64,000 nucleotides of DNA from Microbacterium halophytorum (GTDB taxonomy: Bacteria; Actinomycetota; Actinomycetes; Actinomycetales; Microbacteriaceae). The notes under the pieces were generated by a model, which made no database searches, was not told where the DNA came from, and saw only the letters and a program-made list of their open reading frames with translations. The translations under genes were made by a program, and so were the position numbers. Location of the stretch: NCBI RefSeq assembly GCF_002970975.1, contig NZ_KZ672982.1, positions 310,001-374,000 of the forward strand, in the 5' to 3' direction. Of the stretch, positions 48,258-57,973 are shown in pieces; within the stretch, counting starts at the first letter, position 1; the number at the start of each line of letters is the position of its first letter.

Positions 48258-48279
48258 GGTTCTCCCTCCGCCCTCGGGC

Positions 48280-49278
48280 CTACTTCTGGCAGCCGGGGCA
48301 CCAGTACAGCTTGCGCGCCTGCATCTCCTCGAGCACGATCTCCGTGCCGCACACGCGGCACGGCAGGCCCGCCCGGTGGTACACCCAATGCCGGTCGTCG
48401 CGACTCGCCATGGCGCGGCGCCAGGCGTCGCCGGTGAGACCGTCCATCGTCATCATCTGGCCGGTCTCGACGCCGATGCGCAGCAGGCGCTCCCAGTCGT
48501 GCCACAGGGCACGCAGCGTCTCCTCCTGCACGGCCCTCCCCGGAGCGTGCGGGTCGAGGCGCGCCCGGAAGAGCATCTCGGCGCGATACACGTTGCCGAT
48601 GCCGCTCACGACTGCCTGGTCCATGAGCAGCTGGCCGATCGCGACGCCGCGTCGGCGCACGGCGGCGACGAAGCGGCGCTCGTTGTCCGCGGGGTCGCCG
48701 ACGAGGGGGTCAGGGCCGAGCCTGTCGATCACGGCCGCGACCTGCTCCGGTGTCTCGACGGCGCAGGCCGTCGGCCCGCGCAGGTCGGCGCACGTGGCGT
48801 CGGTCATCAGGCGCGCACGCACCTGGCCGACGACGGGCGGCGGCCACTCGATCACCTCGTCGTCGATGCCCTTGGTCTGCTCCGACATCCGCACGTGGCC
48901 GCGAGCCCTCCTCGGTGCGCCGATGGACGCGAGCGAGTTCTCGCCGGCGTCGTCGTACACCGCATCGCCGATATCCGTGCCGCGCTGGTTGGTCTGCCCC
49001 ATCCGGCCGTTCGCGCTCGCGATCGTCGGGTCGACCTCGATCTCTCCCGCGAAGTCCCACGCGCCGTAGAGGCCCAGATGCACGCGCAGCCAGGCATCGC
49101 CCGAGAACTCGAGGAACATCTGCTTCCCGACGGCCTTGGCCGAGACCAGTTCGCGCCCGTCGAGCACGGCGGCGCCGTCAGCGAACCGGCCCTGGGGGCT
49201 CGACACGGCGACCGTGCGGCCGACGAAGTTCCGCGCGAACTGGCGCGCGATCCTGTGGACGGAGTGCCCCTCAGGCAC
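48280..49278 (-). CDS. Fpg/Nei-family DNA glycosylase (Nei2-like)
   Basis: 332-aa bifunctional DNA glycosylase/AP lyase for oxidised bases. The catalytic N-terminus is PEGHSVHRIARQF (Pro1, Glu2). The helix-two-turn-helix region includes DQAVVSGIGNVYRAE. The C-terminal zinc finger has CRVC and CPGC. Residues ~93-150 form an insert of ~50 residues, not seen in E. coli Fpg, that contains GQTNQRGTD. PEGHS starts are typical of actinobacterial Nei2. GTG start; overlaps rpiB by 8 bp. Confidence 0.93.
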   Translation of the reverse strand: MPEGHSVHRIARQFARNFVGRTVAVSSPQGRFADGAAVLDGRELVSAKAVGKQMFLEFSGDAWLRVHLGLYGAWDFAGEIEVDPTIASANGRMGQTNQRGTDIGDAVYDDAGENSLASIGAPRRARGHVRMSEQTKGIDDEVIEWPPPVVGQVRARLMTDATCADLRGPTACAVETPEQVAAVIDRLGPDPLVGDPADNERRFVAAVRRRGVAIGQLLMDQAVVSGIGNVYRAEMLFRARLDPHAPGRAVQEETLRALWHDWERLLRIGVETGQMMTMDGLTGDAWRRAMASRDDRHWVYHRAGLPCRVCGTEIVLEEMQARKLYWCPGCQK

Positions 49279-49756
49279 GGGGATCCGGGTCCAGCGATCC
49301 GTCGGTCTCGTATGCCGCGACCTTGCCGATGCGGCGGGCGTGGCGCTCGTCGCCGGAGAAGGGCGTGCCGATGAACCTCTCGATGAACGCCAGCGCCTCC
49401 TCGAACGTGTGCTGCCTGGCTCCGATCGAGATGACGTTGGCGTCGTTGTGCTCGCGCGCGAGCTCGGCCGTCGACAGGTTCCACACCAGCGCGGCGCGGA
49501 TGCCCTCGACCTTGTTCGCCGCGATCTGCTCGCCGTTGCCCGAGCCGCCGAAGACGACGCCGAGCGCTTCGGCGCCCGCCCTCTGGTCCGCCACGACGGC
49601 CTGGGCCGCCCTGATGCAGAACGAGGGGTAGTCGTCGACGGGGTCGTACGAGACCGGCCCGTGGTCGACGACGTCGTGGCCCGCCGCCGCGAGGCGCTCC
49701 TGCAGCTGCGTCGAGAACTCGAGTCCGGCGTGATCGGTGGCGATATGGATGCGCAT
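49271..49756 (-). CDS. rpiB: Ribose-5-phosphate isomerase B
   Basis: 161-aa RpiB/LacAB family isomerase interconverting ribose-5-phosphate and ribulose-5-phosphate. IATDHAGLEFSTQL opens the fold, and VFGGSGNGEQIAANKVEGIRA carries the active site (given here only as GGSGNGEQIAANK). In actinobacterial RpiB, Glu in GNGEQ replaces the catalytic Cys, and Glu is present here. AAGAAT lies 7 nt before the ATG. Overlaps the downstream nei gene. Confidence 0.96.
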   Translation of the reverse strand: MRIHIATDHAGLEFSTQLQERLAAAGHDVVDHGPVSYDPVDDYPSFCIRAAQAVVADQRAGAEALGVVFGGSGNGEQIAANKVEGIRAALVWNLSTAELAREHNDANVISIGARQHTFEEALAFIERFIGTPFSGDERHARRIGKVAAYETDGSLDPDPRA

Positions 49757-49776
49757 GGGGGCTATTCTTCCCTAAC

Positions 49777-50973
49777 TCAGGGAAGCAGCCCGGCCGCCGC
49801 CGGCCGGAAGCCGAGCCGCGCGTTCTCGCAGTCGCCCGCGCGCGAGACGTCGTACCAGGGGCCGAGCTCGGTCAGGTGCGGTCGCTCGGCGGCCGGCGTG
49901 CCGTTCAACCGCTCCTCGACGAGGTCGATCAGGCCGACGACGAACGCGGGGTGAGTGCCGGGGGTCTGCGTTCGCACGGCCGCGAGGCCCGCTTCCTCGG
50001 CCGATGCCATCGCCTCGTTGTCGAGGTCCCACATGACCTCCATGTGGTCGCTCACGAAGCCCAGCGGGGTGATCGCGACGGCCCGGATGCCCTCGGCGGG
50101 CAGCTCGGCGATCCGGTCGTTGACGTCGGGCTCGAGCCACGGCTGGCTCGGCGGGCCCGAGCGCGACTGGTACACGAGGTCCCAACCCACGGCGCCCGCG
50201 GCAGGCACCTCGCGCGCGAGACGATCCATGATGTGCGCCGCGACGGCACTGTGCTGGGCGGCGTACGCCCCGCCTGCCGGCCACTCGCGATCGCCGGGGC
50301 CCGACTTCGCGGCGTCGCCCATCGGGATCGAGTGGGTCGAGAAGAGCACCCGCACGGCCTCGGGAGCGGTGCCTTCGGCGAGGAAGCCCTCGACCGCCGC
50401 GCGCACGCCCTCGTAGAACGGCTCGACGAAGCCGGGGTGGTCGAAGAAGAGGCGCACCTTGTCGATCGTGACGGGATCGTCGCCCTCGCCGAGGCCCGTC
50501 GTCAGGAGCGCCCTCGCGAAGTCCTCGCGGTACTGCCGATCGCTCGAGTACGAGCTGTAGGCGCTCGTCGCGATCGCGAGCAGCGTGCGGTGGCCGTCGG
50601 CCGCCGCCTGGGCGACGGTGTCCTCGATGTACGGCTCCCAGTTGCGGTTGCCCCAATACACGGGCAGGTCGACGCCGCGGCGCTGCAGCTCGGCGCGGAG
50701 CGCCTCCAGCAGCTCGCGATTGTGCTGGTTGATCGGGCTGATCCCGCCGAAGTGGCGGTAGTGCACCGCGACCTCCTCGAGCCGCTCATCCGGGATGCCG
50801 CGGCCGCGCGTCACGTTGCGCAGGAACGGGATCACGTCGTCCTGCCCCTCCGGGCCGCCGAAGCTCGACAGCAGGAGCGCGTCGTACGCGACGGGCTCCT
50901 CGACGAACGGTGCACCGCTGCTCGCTGCTGCGGACGCGAATGGGACGGTCTGAGGGGTGTCTCCGGATGTCAC
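49777..50973 (-). CDS. hemH: Ferrochelatase (coproporphyrin-type in actinobacteria)
   Basis: 398-aa ferrochelatase inserting Fe2+ into a porphyrin. In actinobacteria the substrate is coproporphyrin III, hence the alternative name cpfC. LLSSFGGPEGQDDVIPFL, HYRHFGGISPIN, YWGNRNWEP, and the metal-site histidine in VLFSTHSIP are visible. Only a single late Cys (AGDCENA) is seen, so a mycobacterial-type iron-sulfur cluster is not obviously supported. GTG start with GAAAAT exactly 6 nt upstream. First gene of the hemH-rpiB-nei run. Confidence 0.95.
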   Translation of the reverse strand: MTSGDTPQTVPFASAAASSGAPFVEEPVAYDALLLSSFGGPEGQDDVIPFLRNVTRGRGIPDERLEEVAVHYRHFGGISPINQHNRELLEALRAELQRRGVDLPVYWGNRNWEPYIEDTVAQAAADGHRTLLAIATSAYSSYSSDRQYREDFARALLTTGLGEGDDPVTIDKVRLFFDHPGFVEPFYEGVRAAVEGFLAEGTAPEAVRVLFSTHSIPMGDAAKSGPGDREWPAGGAYAAQHSAVAAHIMDRLAREVPAAGAVGWDLVYQSRSGPPSQPWLEPDVNDRIAELPAEGIRAVAITPLGFVSDHMEVMWDLDNEAMASAEEAGLAAVRTQTPGTHPAFVVGLIDLVEERLNGTPAAERPHLTELGPWYDVSRAGDCENARLGFRPAAAGLLP

Positions 50974-50979
50974 GCGTCC

Positions 50980-50985
50980 ATTTTC
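50980..50985 (-). promoter_or_regulatory. -10 box of a probably leaderless gene (hemH)
   Basis: GAAAAT on the minus strand, exactly 6 nt before the GTG at 50973; no Shine-Dalgarno. Confidence 0.45.
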
Positions 50986-51202
50986 GCACCCGCGTAGAAG
51001 GCCTTCCTGCGCGGGTTCTCAGTCAGTGGGCGTCGGATATTCCGGACGGGGTGCCACGACCTCCGCGCCGCGGGTCGGCGAGCGCCGGATCCGGTCATCC
51101 TGCGTCGTCTGTGACCGTTCCGCCGCGCAGAACACGTAGGCTTGAGCAGTTCGCGGGGTCACCACCCCGCCATTCCCCCAACCTTTCCGAGAGGGAGACC
51201 CA

Positions 51203-53752
51203 GTGCCTGGAGAGAACCTCACACGCGCGGAGGCGCAGGAGCGCCGCTCGGTCATCGAGACCCAGTCTTACGCGGTGACGCTCAATCTGACCAAGGGCGC
51301 CGAGGTGTTCGGTTCGCGCAGCGTCGTGCGATTCACCGCCGCCGAGGGCAGCTCGACCTTCATCGACCTGATCGCTCCGACGGTCAACGAGATCACGCTG
51401 AACGGCCGCCAGCTCGAGCCGGCCGAGGTGTTCGCCGACTCGCGCATCCGCCTCGACGACCTCGCGGCCGAGAACGAGCTCATCGTCGACGCCGACTGCG
51501 CCTACACGAACACGGGCGAGGGCCTGCACCGCTTCGTCGATCCCGTCGACGGCGAGGTCTACCTCTACTCCCAGTTCGAGGTGCCCGACTCGCGGCGCGT
51601 GTTCGCCGTATTCGAGCAGCCCGACCTGAAGGCGACGTTCCAGTTCACGGTTTCGGCCCCCTCGTACTGGCAGGTGATCTCCAACCAGCCGACTCCCGAG
51701 CCGATCCTGCACGAGGACAGCGACCACGCGACCTGGGGCTTCGAGCCGACTCCGCGCATCTCGTCCTACATCACGGCGCTCGTCGCCGGCCCGTACCGCG
51801 TCACCCGCTCGGAGCTGACGAACTCGGCCGGCCGCGTGATCCCGCTCGGTGTGTTCGCCCGCCAGAGCCTGTGGGAATACGTCGACGCCGACTACATCTT
51901 CGAGAAGACGCGTCAGGGCTTCGCGTACTACGAGGAGAAGTTCGGGGTCGAGTACCCGTTCGCGAAGTACGACCAGATGTTCGTGCCGGAGTTCAACGCC
52001 GGCGCCATGGAGAACGCAGGCGCCGTGACGTTCACGGAGTCGTACGTCTTCCGCAGCAAGGTCTCCGACGCCATCCGCGAGCGCCGGGTCGTCACGATCC
52101 TCCACGAGCTCGCGCACATGTGGTTCGGCGACCTCGTGACGATGGAGTGGTGGAACGACCTCTGGCTGAACGAGTCGTTCGCGGAGTGGGCATCGACGAT
52201 CGCAACGGCAGAGGCGACCGAGTGGACCGGCGCCTGGACGACGTTCAACGCCATGGAGAAGACCTGGGCGTACCGTCAGGACCAGCTGCCGTCGACCCAC
52301 CCGGTCGTCGCCGAGATCAACGACCTCGAGGACGTCCAGGTCAACTTCGACGGCATCACGTACGCCAAGGGCGGCTCGGTGCTGAAGCAGCTCGCCGCGT
52401 ACGTCGGCATCGACGCGTTCTTCGCCGGCGTCGGCGAGTACTTCCGCAAGCACGCGTTCGGGAACACGACGCTCAGCGACCTGCTCGTCGAGCTCGAGTC
52501 CGCGAGCGGCCGCGACCTCAGCGGCTGGTCGGCGAAGTGGCTCGAGACGTCGGGCGTGAACACCCTCGCCCCGATCGTCGAAGCCGACGTCGACGGCAGG
52601 ATCACCCGCTTCGCCGTGCTGCAGACGGCGCCGGCCGACTACGCGACCATCCGCCCGCACCGCCTCGGCATCGGCTTCTACGACCTCGACGGCCAGGCGC
52701 TGGTGCGCCGACACTACGCCGAGATCGACGTCGACGGCGACGTGACCAACGTCGAGGAGCTGAAGGGCCACGCACGCCCCGACCTCGTGCTGCTGAACGA
52801 CGAGGACCTCGCCTACGCGAAGATCCGCCTCGACGCGCACAGCCTCGACACCGCGACCGAGCATCTCGCCGGCATCGCCGACCCGCTCGCCCGGTCCCTC
52901 GTCTGGGGCGCGGCCTGGGACCAGGTGCGCGACGGCGAGACGCCCGCGAGCGACTACATCGGCCTCGTGCTGCGCAACATCGGCACCGAGACCGAGTCGA
53001 CCACGATCCGGACCACGCTCAGCCAGGTGCAGCTCGCCGCGAACGCGTACGTCGCACCGGATGAGCGTGCGGGCGCGCGCAAGCGCGTGGCTGACGGCCT
53101 CTGGATGCTGCTGAAGCAGGCGGAGCCGGGCAGCGACATCCAGCTCCAGCTCGCGACGGCGTTCGCCTCGGCCGCGTCGATGCCCGACCACTGGGCGGCC
53201 GTCAAGGGCCTGCGAGACGGCACCCTGCCGATCGACGGGCTCGAGATCGACACCGACCTCTCGTGGCAGCTGCTGATCTCGCTCGCAGCGGGAGGCGTCG
53301 CCGGGTCCGCGGAGATCGACGCCGCGCTCGAGGCCGACAACACGGCCAACGGCGCCGAGCTGGCAGCGCGCGCCCGTGCGGCCCTGCCGACCTCGAAAGC
53401 GAAGAACACCGCGTGGGCGGCGCTCGTCGAGTCCGACGAACTGCCGAACACTGTCGTGCGCTCGGCCGCGATGGGCTTCGTGCATCCGGCGACGCGCGAC
53501 TCGCTGACGGAGTTCGTGCCGCGGTACTTCGAGATGCTGCTGCCCGTCTGGGAGGCCAGGACGTACCAGATCGCGTCGTACCTGATCGAGCTGCTCTACC
53601 CGGCGCCGCTGGCGAACGTCGAGCTCCGCGACGCGACGCGCGCCTGGCTCCGCGATAACGACGACGCGCCCGCCGCGCTGCGCCGCATCGTGAACGAGTG
53701 CCTCGCGGGCGTCGAGCGCGCCCTGAACGCGCAGGAGCGCGACGCCGAGTGA
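51203..53752 (+). CDS. pepN: Aminopeptidase N (M1 family)
   Basis: 849-aa zinc metallopeptidase removing N-terminal residues from peptides. Exopeptidase motif is GAMENAG, zinc site HELAHMW with the third ligand in NESFAEW, and a C-terminal ERAP1-like helical domain fills the rest. GTG start at 51203 has GAGGGAG 6-7 nt upstream, and TAGGCT at 51138-51143 is a possible -10. The globin gene follows almost without gap. Confidence 0.96.
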   Translation: MPGENLTRAEAQERRSVIETQSYAVTLNLTKGAEVFGSRSVVRFTAAEGSSTFIDLIAPTVNEITLNGRQLEPAEVFADSRIRLDDLAAENELIVDADCAYTNTGEGLHRFVDPVDGEVYLYSQFEVPDSRRVFAVFEQPDLKATFQFTVSAPSYWQVISNQPTPEPILHEDSDHATWGFEPTPRISSYITALVAGPYRVTRSELTNSAGRVIPLGVFARQSLWEYVDADYIFEKTRQGFAYYEEKFGVEYPFAKYDQMFVPEFNAGAMENAGAVTFTESYVFRSKVSDAIRERRVVTILHELAHMWFGDLVTMEWWNDLWLNESFAEWASTIATAEATEWTGAWTTFNAMEKTWAYRQDQLPSTHPVVAEINDLEDVQVNFDGITYAKGGSVLKQLAAYVGIDAFFAGVGEYFRKHAFGNTTLSDLLVELESASGRDLSGWSAKWLETSGVNTLAPIVEADVDGRITRFAVLQTAPADYATIRPHRLGIGFYDLDGQALVRRHYAEIDVDGDVTNVEELKGHARPDLVLLNDEDLAYAKIRLDAHSLDTATEHLAGIADPLARSLVWGAAWDQVRDGETPASDYIGLVLRNIGTETESTTIRTTLSQVQLAANAYVAPDERAGARKRVADGLWMLLKQAEPGSDIQLQLATAFASAASMPDHWAAVKGLRDGTLPIDGLEIDTDLSWQLLISLAAGGVAGSAEIDAALEADNTANGAELAARARAALPTSKAKNTAWAALVESDELPNTVVRSAAMGFVHPATRDSLTEFVPRYFEMLLPVWEARTYQIASYLIELLYPAPLANVELRDATRAWLRDNDDAPAALRRIVNECLAGVERALNAQERDAE

Positions 53753-53754
53753 GC

Positions 53755-54153
53755 ATGGACGAGCAGATCTCCTTCTACGACCAGGTGGGCGGGCACGACA
53801 CGTTCGCCCGCCTGGTCAGGGAGTTCTACCGAGGTGTCGCCGAAGACGAGGTGCTCCGCCCGATGTACCCCGAGGAGGACCTCGGCCCCGCCGAGGAGCG
53901 CCTGACGCTGTTCCTCGAGCAGTACTGGGGCGGGCCGAAGACGTACAGCGAACACCGAGGGCACCCGCGGCTCCGCATGCGGCACAACGCCTTCCACGTG
54001 AACCCCGATGCTCGAGACCGCTGGCTCGCGCACATGCGCAGGGCGGTCGACTCCCTCGAGCTGCCGCCGCTGCTCGAGGAGACGCTCTGGGATTACCTGA
54101 ACAGGGCCGCGCACTCGCTCGTCAACACGTTCGAGCCGACGCCGCGGCCCTGA
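53755..54153 (+). CDS. glbO: Group II truncated hemoglobin
   Basis: 132-aa 2-on-2 globin. [20 protein letters not shown] covers helices A-B with the B10 tyrosine. [27 protein letters not shown] (proximal His region) and [11 protein letters not shown] with the G8 tryptophan fit group II proteins such as mycobacterial GlbO, proposed to handle O2, peroxide or NO. Starts 2 bp after pepN. A GTG at 53749 overlapping the pepN stop is an alternative. The pepN-globin neighbourhood is conserved in actinobacteria. Confidence 0.95.
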   Translation: MDEQISFYDQVGGHDTFARLVREFYRGVAEDEVLRPMYPEEDLGPAEERLTLFLEQYWGGPKTYSEHRGHPRLRMRHNAFHVNPDARDRWLAHMRRAVDSLELPPLLEETLWDYLNRAAHSLVNTFEPTPRP

Positions 54154-54183
54154 CGAGCGGCGGGGCGCACGCCCGCGGCGGCC

Positions 54184-54840
54184 TCAGCCGGTGGCGCGGA
54201 CGGCCGTGAGCCCGGAGGCCGCGGGGCCCCGGCTGATGACGTGACCGCGCTCGAGCGTCACCCGCGTCCAGCGACCGGACGTCGTCACCCGCGCCCGCTC
54301 CTCGCCCGCGATGAACCCGAAGGCGAACGCGGCGAACGCCACGCCCCTCGGCAGCGACAGCACGTCCTCGTCCGGCTCGCCCCAGACCGCGCCGCGCACG
54401 GTGCGGACGACGTCTTCGCCGGGGTCGGTCGGCAGCTGATGGGCGACGGCCGAGATGCCCCACTGCGCGCGGGAGGCGAGGTCGGCGGCGGGGATCTCCC
54501 CCGCGGCCTCCCAGCCGCCGCGCGGCGGCTGCACGCCCGCCCACGCGGGCGAGAGTGCCGTGTCCGGCAGCGCCAGCGCGGCCGGGTCCTCCGTCTCCGC
54601 GAGGGAGGCCACGACGAGGTCGCACTCGAGCTCGGGGTCGACGCGGACGACGCGCATCGCGAGCACCGTCGGCGTGCGGTCGAGCAGACCCTGCGGGGCG
54701 AGTGCGGCGCTCGTCATCGCGAGCACTCCCCCGGCGGCCTGCAGGCGCACACCCTCTCCTCCGGCGCGTTCCGCCCGCCCCGCGAAGGTGAGCGCGTCCC
54801 GCGCGGTCTCGGCATCGGGGAACAGCAATCGCGCGGTCAT
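54184..54840 (-). CDS. Conserved hypothetical protein
   Basis: 218 aa, not recognised as a named family. No signal peptide or membrane segment. It is compositionally Ala/Val/Leu-rich with alternating hydrophobic patterns suggesting a mixed alpha-beta cytosolic fold; a late segment GVAFAAFAFGFIAGEE is the most hydrophobic part. TAGACT lies exactly 6 nt before the ATG, so it is probably leaderless. Divergent from tesB across 199 bp containing an inverted repeat. Confidence 0.7.
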   Translation of the reverse strand: MTARLLFPDAETARDALTFAGRAERAGGEGVRLQAAGGVLAMTSAALAPQGLLDRTPTVLAMRVVRVDPELECDLVVASLAETEDPAALALPDTALSPAWAGVQPPRGGWEAAGEIPAADLASRAQWGISAVAHQLPTDPGEDVVRTVRGAVWGEPDEDVLSLPRGVAFAAFAFGFIAGEERARVTTSGRWTRVTLERGHVISRGPAASGLTAVRATG

Positions 54841-54846
54841 CCGGAC

Positions 54847-54852
54847 AGTCTA
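54847..54852 (-). promoter_or_regulatory. -10 box of a probably leaderless gene (54184-54840)
   Basis: TAGACT on the minus strand, exactly 6 nt before the ATG at 54840; no Shine-Dalgarno. The same hexamer and spacing occurs at the divergent tesB gene. Confidence 0.5.
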
Positions 54853-54965
54853 TGGAGGCGGGCTGGGCACCGGCCCCGACTGTGACCGGCCGTGTCGTCC
54901 CAGCGGAGGCCCTATCGCGCCGCCCCGGCCCGCGGCCGCGTGCGCGCCTCGGGGGAATCGCGATC

Positions 54966-55004
54966 CGCGCCCCGTTCCGCTCACACCGGTCGGAACGGGG
55001 CGCG
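54966..55004. repeat. 14-bp inverted repeat between divergent leaderless genes
   Basis: Arms CCGCGCCCCGTTCCG-type, perfect over 14 bp (54966-54979 and 54991-55004), separated by 11 nt. As both neighbouring genes start here and point outward, an operator is more likely than a terminator. Confidence 0.55.
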
Positions 55005-55027
55005 CCGATAACTCGAGGCGGCTTCCG

Positions 55028-55033
55028 TAGACT
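55028..55033 (+). promoter_or_regulatory. -10 box of a probably leaderless gene (tesB)
   Basis: TAGACT exactly 6 nt before the GTG at 55040; no Shine-Dalgarno. Confidence 0.5.
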
Positions 55034-55039
55034 TGCGGC

Positions 55040-55921
55040 GTGAGCGAGACGACACCCCGCGACCCCGTCGCACGACTGCGCGAGTTCCTCGATCTCGAGG
55101 AGCCGGGCGCGCGCACCTCGACCGACATCTTCGTCGGGCGTTCGCAGCCGATGCCCTCCGGCCGCATCTTCGGCGGCCAGGTGCTGGGCCAGTCGGTGAT
55201 CGCGGCCTCGCGAACGCTCCCCGACCCGCGCGAGCCGCATTCCTTCCACGGATACTTCCTGCGCCCCGGCGACGCGACGAAGCCCGTCACCTTCGCGGTC
55301 TCGCGCATCCACGACGGTCGCTCGTTCGCGCGCAGGGCCGTGCAGGCCTACCAGGACGGCACGCCGATCTTCTCGTCGATCTGCTCGTTCCAGGATGACG
55401 ACCCCGGCTTCTCGCATCAGCTCCCGATGCCGGAGGGCCTGCCGCAGCCGGAGCACCTGCCCGACCCCGCCGACACCTACGCCGAGCACCCCATGTCGGG
55501 TCGCCTGCTGCGGGAGAACCCCGTCGAGGTGCGGCACGCGAACGGCGACATCTGGCTGACGGTCGACGAACCGTCGCCGACGCAGGCGGTGTGGACCCGC
55601 GTACGGGGCGAGCTCGGCGGTGATCAGACGCTGCACCGCGCCGCGCTGGCCTACCTGAGCGACTTCACGATCCAGGAGCCCGTCATGCGCGCCAACGGCA
55701 TGCCGTGGGCGACTCCCGGAATGAACACCGCCAGCCTCGATCACGCGATCTGGTGGCACCGGCCCGTGAAGGCCGACGAGTGGATGCTGTACGTGCAGGA
55801 GTCGCCGTCTTCGGGCGGCGGGCGCGGGCTCAGCCAGGGCCGCCTGTATTCCCGAGACGGCATACTCGTCGCCAGCGTCGCGCAGGAGATCATGTCGCGC
55901 GTGCCCGACGGCCGCCGCTGA
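55040..55921 (+). CDS. tesB: Acyl-CoA thioesterase II
   Basis: 293-aa double hot-dog thioesterase hydrolysing medium/long acyl-CoA. IFGGQVLGQSVIAASRTLP, FHGYFLRPGD and RRAVQAYQDG in the N-terminal half and ASLDHAIWWHRPVKADEW in the C-terminal half match TesB. The catalytic Asp/Thr/Gln triad region includes LSDFTIQEP. GTG start, probably leaderless. Confidence 0.94.
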   Translation: MSETTPRDPVARLREFLDLEEPGARTSTDIFVGRSQPMPSGRIFGGQVLGQSVIAASRTLPDPREPHSFHGYFLRPGDATKPVTFAVSRIHDGRSFARRAVQAYQDGTPIFSSICSFQDDDPGFSHQLPMPEGLPQPEHLPDPADTYAEHPMSGRLLRENPVEVRHANGDIWLTVDEPSPTQAVWTRVRGELGGDQTLHRAALAYLSDFTIQEPVMRANGMPWATPGMNTASLDHAIWWHRPVKADEWMLYVQESPSSGGGRGLSQGRLYSRDGILVASVAQEIMSRVPDGRR

Positions 55922-56005
55922 CGGGCTGCTCGCCCGCTGGCAGTTTCGGCCCGGTGGCGGCCGACCGCCCCGGCGCGCCTCGGCCGGCGGGAGCGCTCGA
56001 GCGGG

Positions 56006-56446
56006 TCAAGCGGCAGCGGACTCCTTGAGGCAGGCCTCGAGGGCGACCCAACCGAGCATCGCGCACTTGATGCGCATGACGTACTTGCCGACCCCCTGGA
56101 ACGCCGCTGCGTCCTCGAGCTCCTCGGTCGGCTCGACGGCGCCCCGCGAGCGCAGCATCTCGCGGAACTCCTCGATGCGCGCGAACGCGTCGTCGCGGGA
56201 AGCGCCCGTGAGCAGGGCGCTCATCACCGACGCCGACGCCATCGAGATGCTGCACCCCTGGCCCTCCCAGTGCAGCGACGAGATCGTTCCCGCCTCGTCG
56301 ACGGTCGCGCCGAGCGTGATCTCGTCGCCGCACGACGGGTTCAGCTCGTGGTGGGAGTGCGCCTCGGCGTGCGGGTCACCCTTGCCCTGCGGCGTGCGGT
56401 TGTGGTCGAGGATCACCTCGCGATACAGGTCGTCCAGGTCGCTCAT
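56006..56446 (-). CDS. sufU: SufU iron-sulfur cluster assembly protein
   Basis: 146-aa zinc-dependent sulfurtransferase partner of SufS. The three conserved Cys are in NPSCGDEI, GQGCSISMAS and RIKCAMLGW, with Asp next to the first. The 18-20 residue insert typical of SufU versus IscU (AVEPTEELEDAAAF region) is present. The ATG overlaps the sufS stop by 4 bp. sufBCD are not in the window. Confidence 0.95.
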   Translation of the reverse strand: MSDLDDLYREVILDHNRTPQGKGDPHAEAHSHHELNPSCGDEITLGATVDEAGTISSLHWEGQGCSISMASASVMSALLTGASRDDAFARIEEFREMLRSRGAVEPTEELEDAAAFQGVGKYVMRIKCAMLGWVALEACLKESAAA

Positions 56447-57699
56447 GCGGTCACCCCGAAGTAGTCGCGGACCTCACCGAGCGCCTCGCCGAAGCGGGCG
56501 ACGTCGTCGAGGTCGGTGTAGACGGACGCGCTCGCGCGCGTTGTGGATGCGACGCCGAGAGCGCGGTGCAACGGCTGGGCGCAGTGATGGCCCGTCCGGA
56601 TGGTCACGCCCCGGTCGTCGAGGAACTGGCCGACGTCGTGCGCGTGTACGCCGTCGACGATGACGCTCGCGATCGCCGCGCGCTCGTGGCCAGCCGCCGG
56701 GCCGACGAGGCGAACGCCGGGGGTGCGCGACGCGGCTTCCACGAGCGCCTCGGCGATGCGCTCCTCGTGGGCGCGCACGGCGCCCATCCCGAGCGCGGAG
56801 AGGTACGCGGCGGCGGCCCCGAACCCGATGGCCTGCGAGACCGGCTGAGTCCCGGCCTCGAACCTGTTCGGCGCCGGGAGGAACTCGGCTTCGTCGAGCG
56901 TGACGGTCGTGATCATCGACCCTCCCGTCCGCGCCGGCGGGAGCGCGTCGAGCAGCTCCGCTCTCCCGTAGAGGGCGCCGATCCCCGTGGGACCCAGCAT
57001 CTTGTGCGCGGAGAACGCCGCGAAGTCGACGCCGAGCGCCGACACGTCCACGGGCATGTGGGGAACCGACTGGCACGCGTCGAGCACCGTGAGTGCGCCG
57101 ACGGACCGAGCGAGCTCGACGACGTCACCCACGGGCGCGATCTGCCCCGTGACGTTGGAGACGTGCGGGAACGCGATCAGGCGCGTGCGCGGCGTCACGA
57201 CGGCGCGCATCGCGTCGATGGACCAGAGGCCGTCGGCGTCGACCCCCACGGGCCGCAGGACGGCGCCCGTGCGCTTCGCGAGGCGCTGCCACGGGATGAG
57301 GTTGGCGTGGTGCTCGGCTTCTGTGAGGACGATCTCGTCGCCGGCGGACAGCGCGAGGCTGTCGTCACCGAGGCCCGCCGAAGCGTCCGAGATTCCGAGC
57401 GAGATCATGTTGAGCGCGTCCGTCGCGCCCGCCGTCCAGACGAGCTCGCGCTCCCCCGCCCCGACGAACGCCGCAACGCGTTCGCGCGCGCTCTCGAACG
57501 CCCAGGTCGCCTCACCGGTCGCGACCGACGAGCCGCGGTGCACCGCTGCGTAGTCCGAGCGCACGAAGTCGACCTCGGCGTCGATGACGGCGTCGGGGCG
57601 CTGCGACGTCGCGCCCGAATCCAGGTACACGGCATCCGGATGCGACGAGAAGAAGGGGAAATCGGCGCGCCGGGCGCGGCCGAGGTCGGGAGAACTCAC
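56443..57699 (-). CDS. sufS: Cysteine desulfurase SufS
   Basis: 418-aa PLP enzyme taking sulfur from cysteine. The PLP lysine is in FSAHKMLGPTGIG and the catalytic cysteine in RTGHHCAQPLH. YLDSGATSQRPDAV opens the fold. The GTG at 57699 is chosen over upstream in-frame ATGs because GACAAT lies exactly 6 nt before it and family members begin near here. Operon with sufU. Confidence 0.94.
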   Translation of the reverse strand: MSSPDLGRARRADFPFFSSHPDAVYLDSGATSQRPDAVIDAEVDFVRSDYAAVHRGSSVATGEATWAFESARERVAAFVGAGERELVWTAGATDALNMISLGISDASAGLGDDSLALSAGDEIVLTEAEHHANLIPWQRLAKRTGAVLRPVGVDADGLWSIDAMRAVVTPRTRLIAFPHVSNVTGQIAPVGDVVELARSVGALTVLDACQSVPHMPVDVSALGVDFAAFSAHKMLGPTGIGALYGRAELLDALPPARTGGSMITTVTLDEAEFLPAPNRFEAGTQPVSQAIGFGAAAAYLSALGMGAVRAHEERIAEALVEAASRTPGVRLVGPAAGHERAAIASVIVDGVHAHDVGQFLDDRGVTIRTGHHCAQPLHRALGVASTTRASASVYTDLDDVARFGEALGEVRDYFGVTA

Positions 57700-57705
57700 G
57701 CTTCC

Positions 57706-57711
57706 ATTGTC
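57706..57711 (-). promoter_or_regulatory. -10 box of a probably leaderless gene (sufS)
   Basis: GACAAT on the minus strand, exactly 6 nt before the GTG at 57699; no Shine-Dalgarno. Confidence 0.4.
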
Positions 57712-57973
57712 TCGCATGACCGAAGGGTCGGGGCTGTCCGTGCGGAACGGGCGCCGCACCGCTACACCACGGAATCGGGGCCCACCAGGGGACGAACCGA
57801 CAGCGGACTCCGGATTTTATAACAGTCAGGTAACGGCTCATCGCAACCTGGGAGCACCCCGCGCCCCCACGACATGCGCGTGATGCCGGGGAAGTCGGCC
57901 GATCCGCGCGGGTCGCCGTTACCAAGCCGTGAAGATGCATTTTGTTGACAATCCGAGCAACATGGAAGGCACG

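Noticed and set aside
57945..57973. SigA promoter with TTGACA before the betaine transporter
   Set aside because: The -35 is perfect but no acceptable -10 is found at 15-19 nt; left as an unconfirmed sequence.
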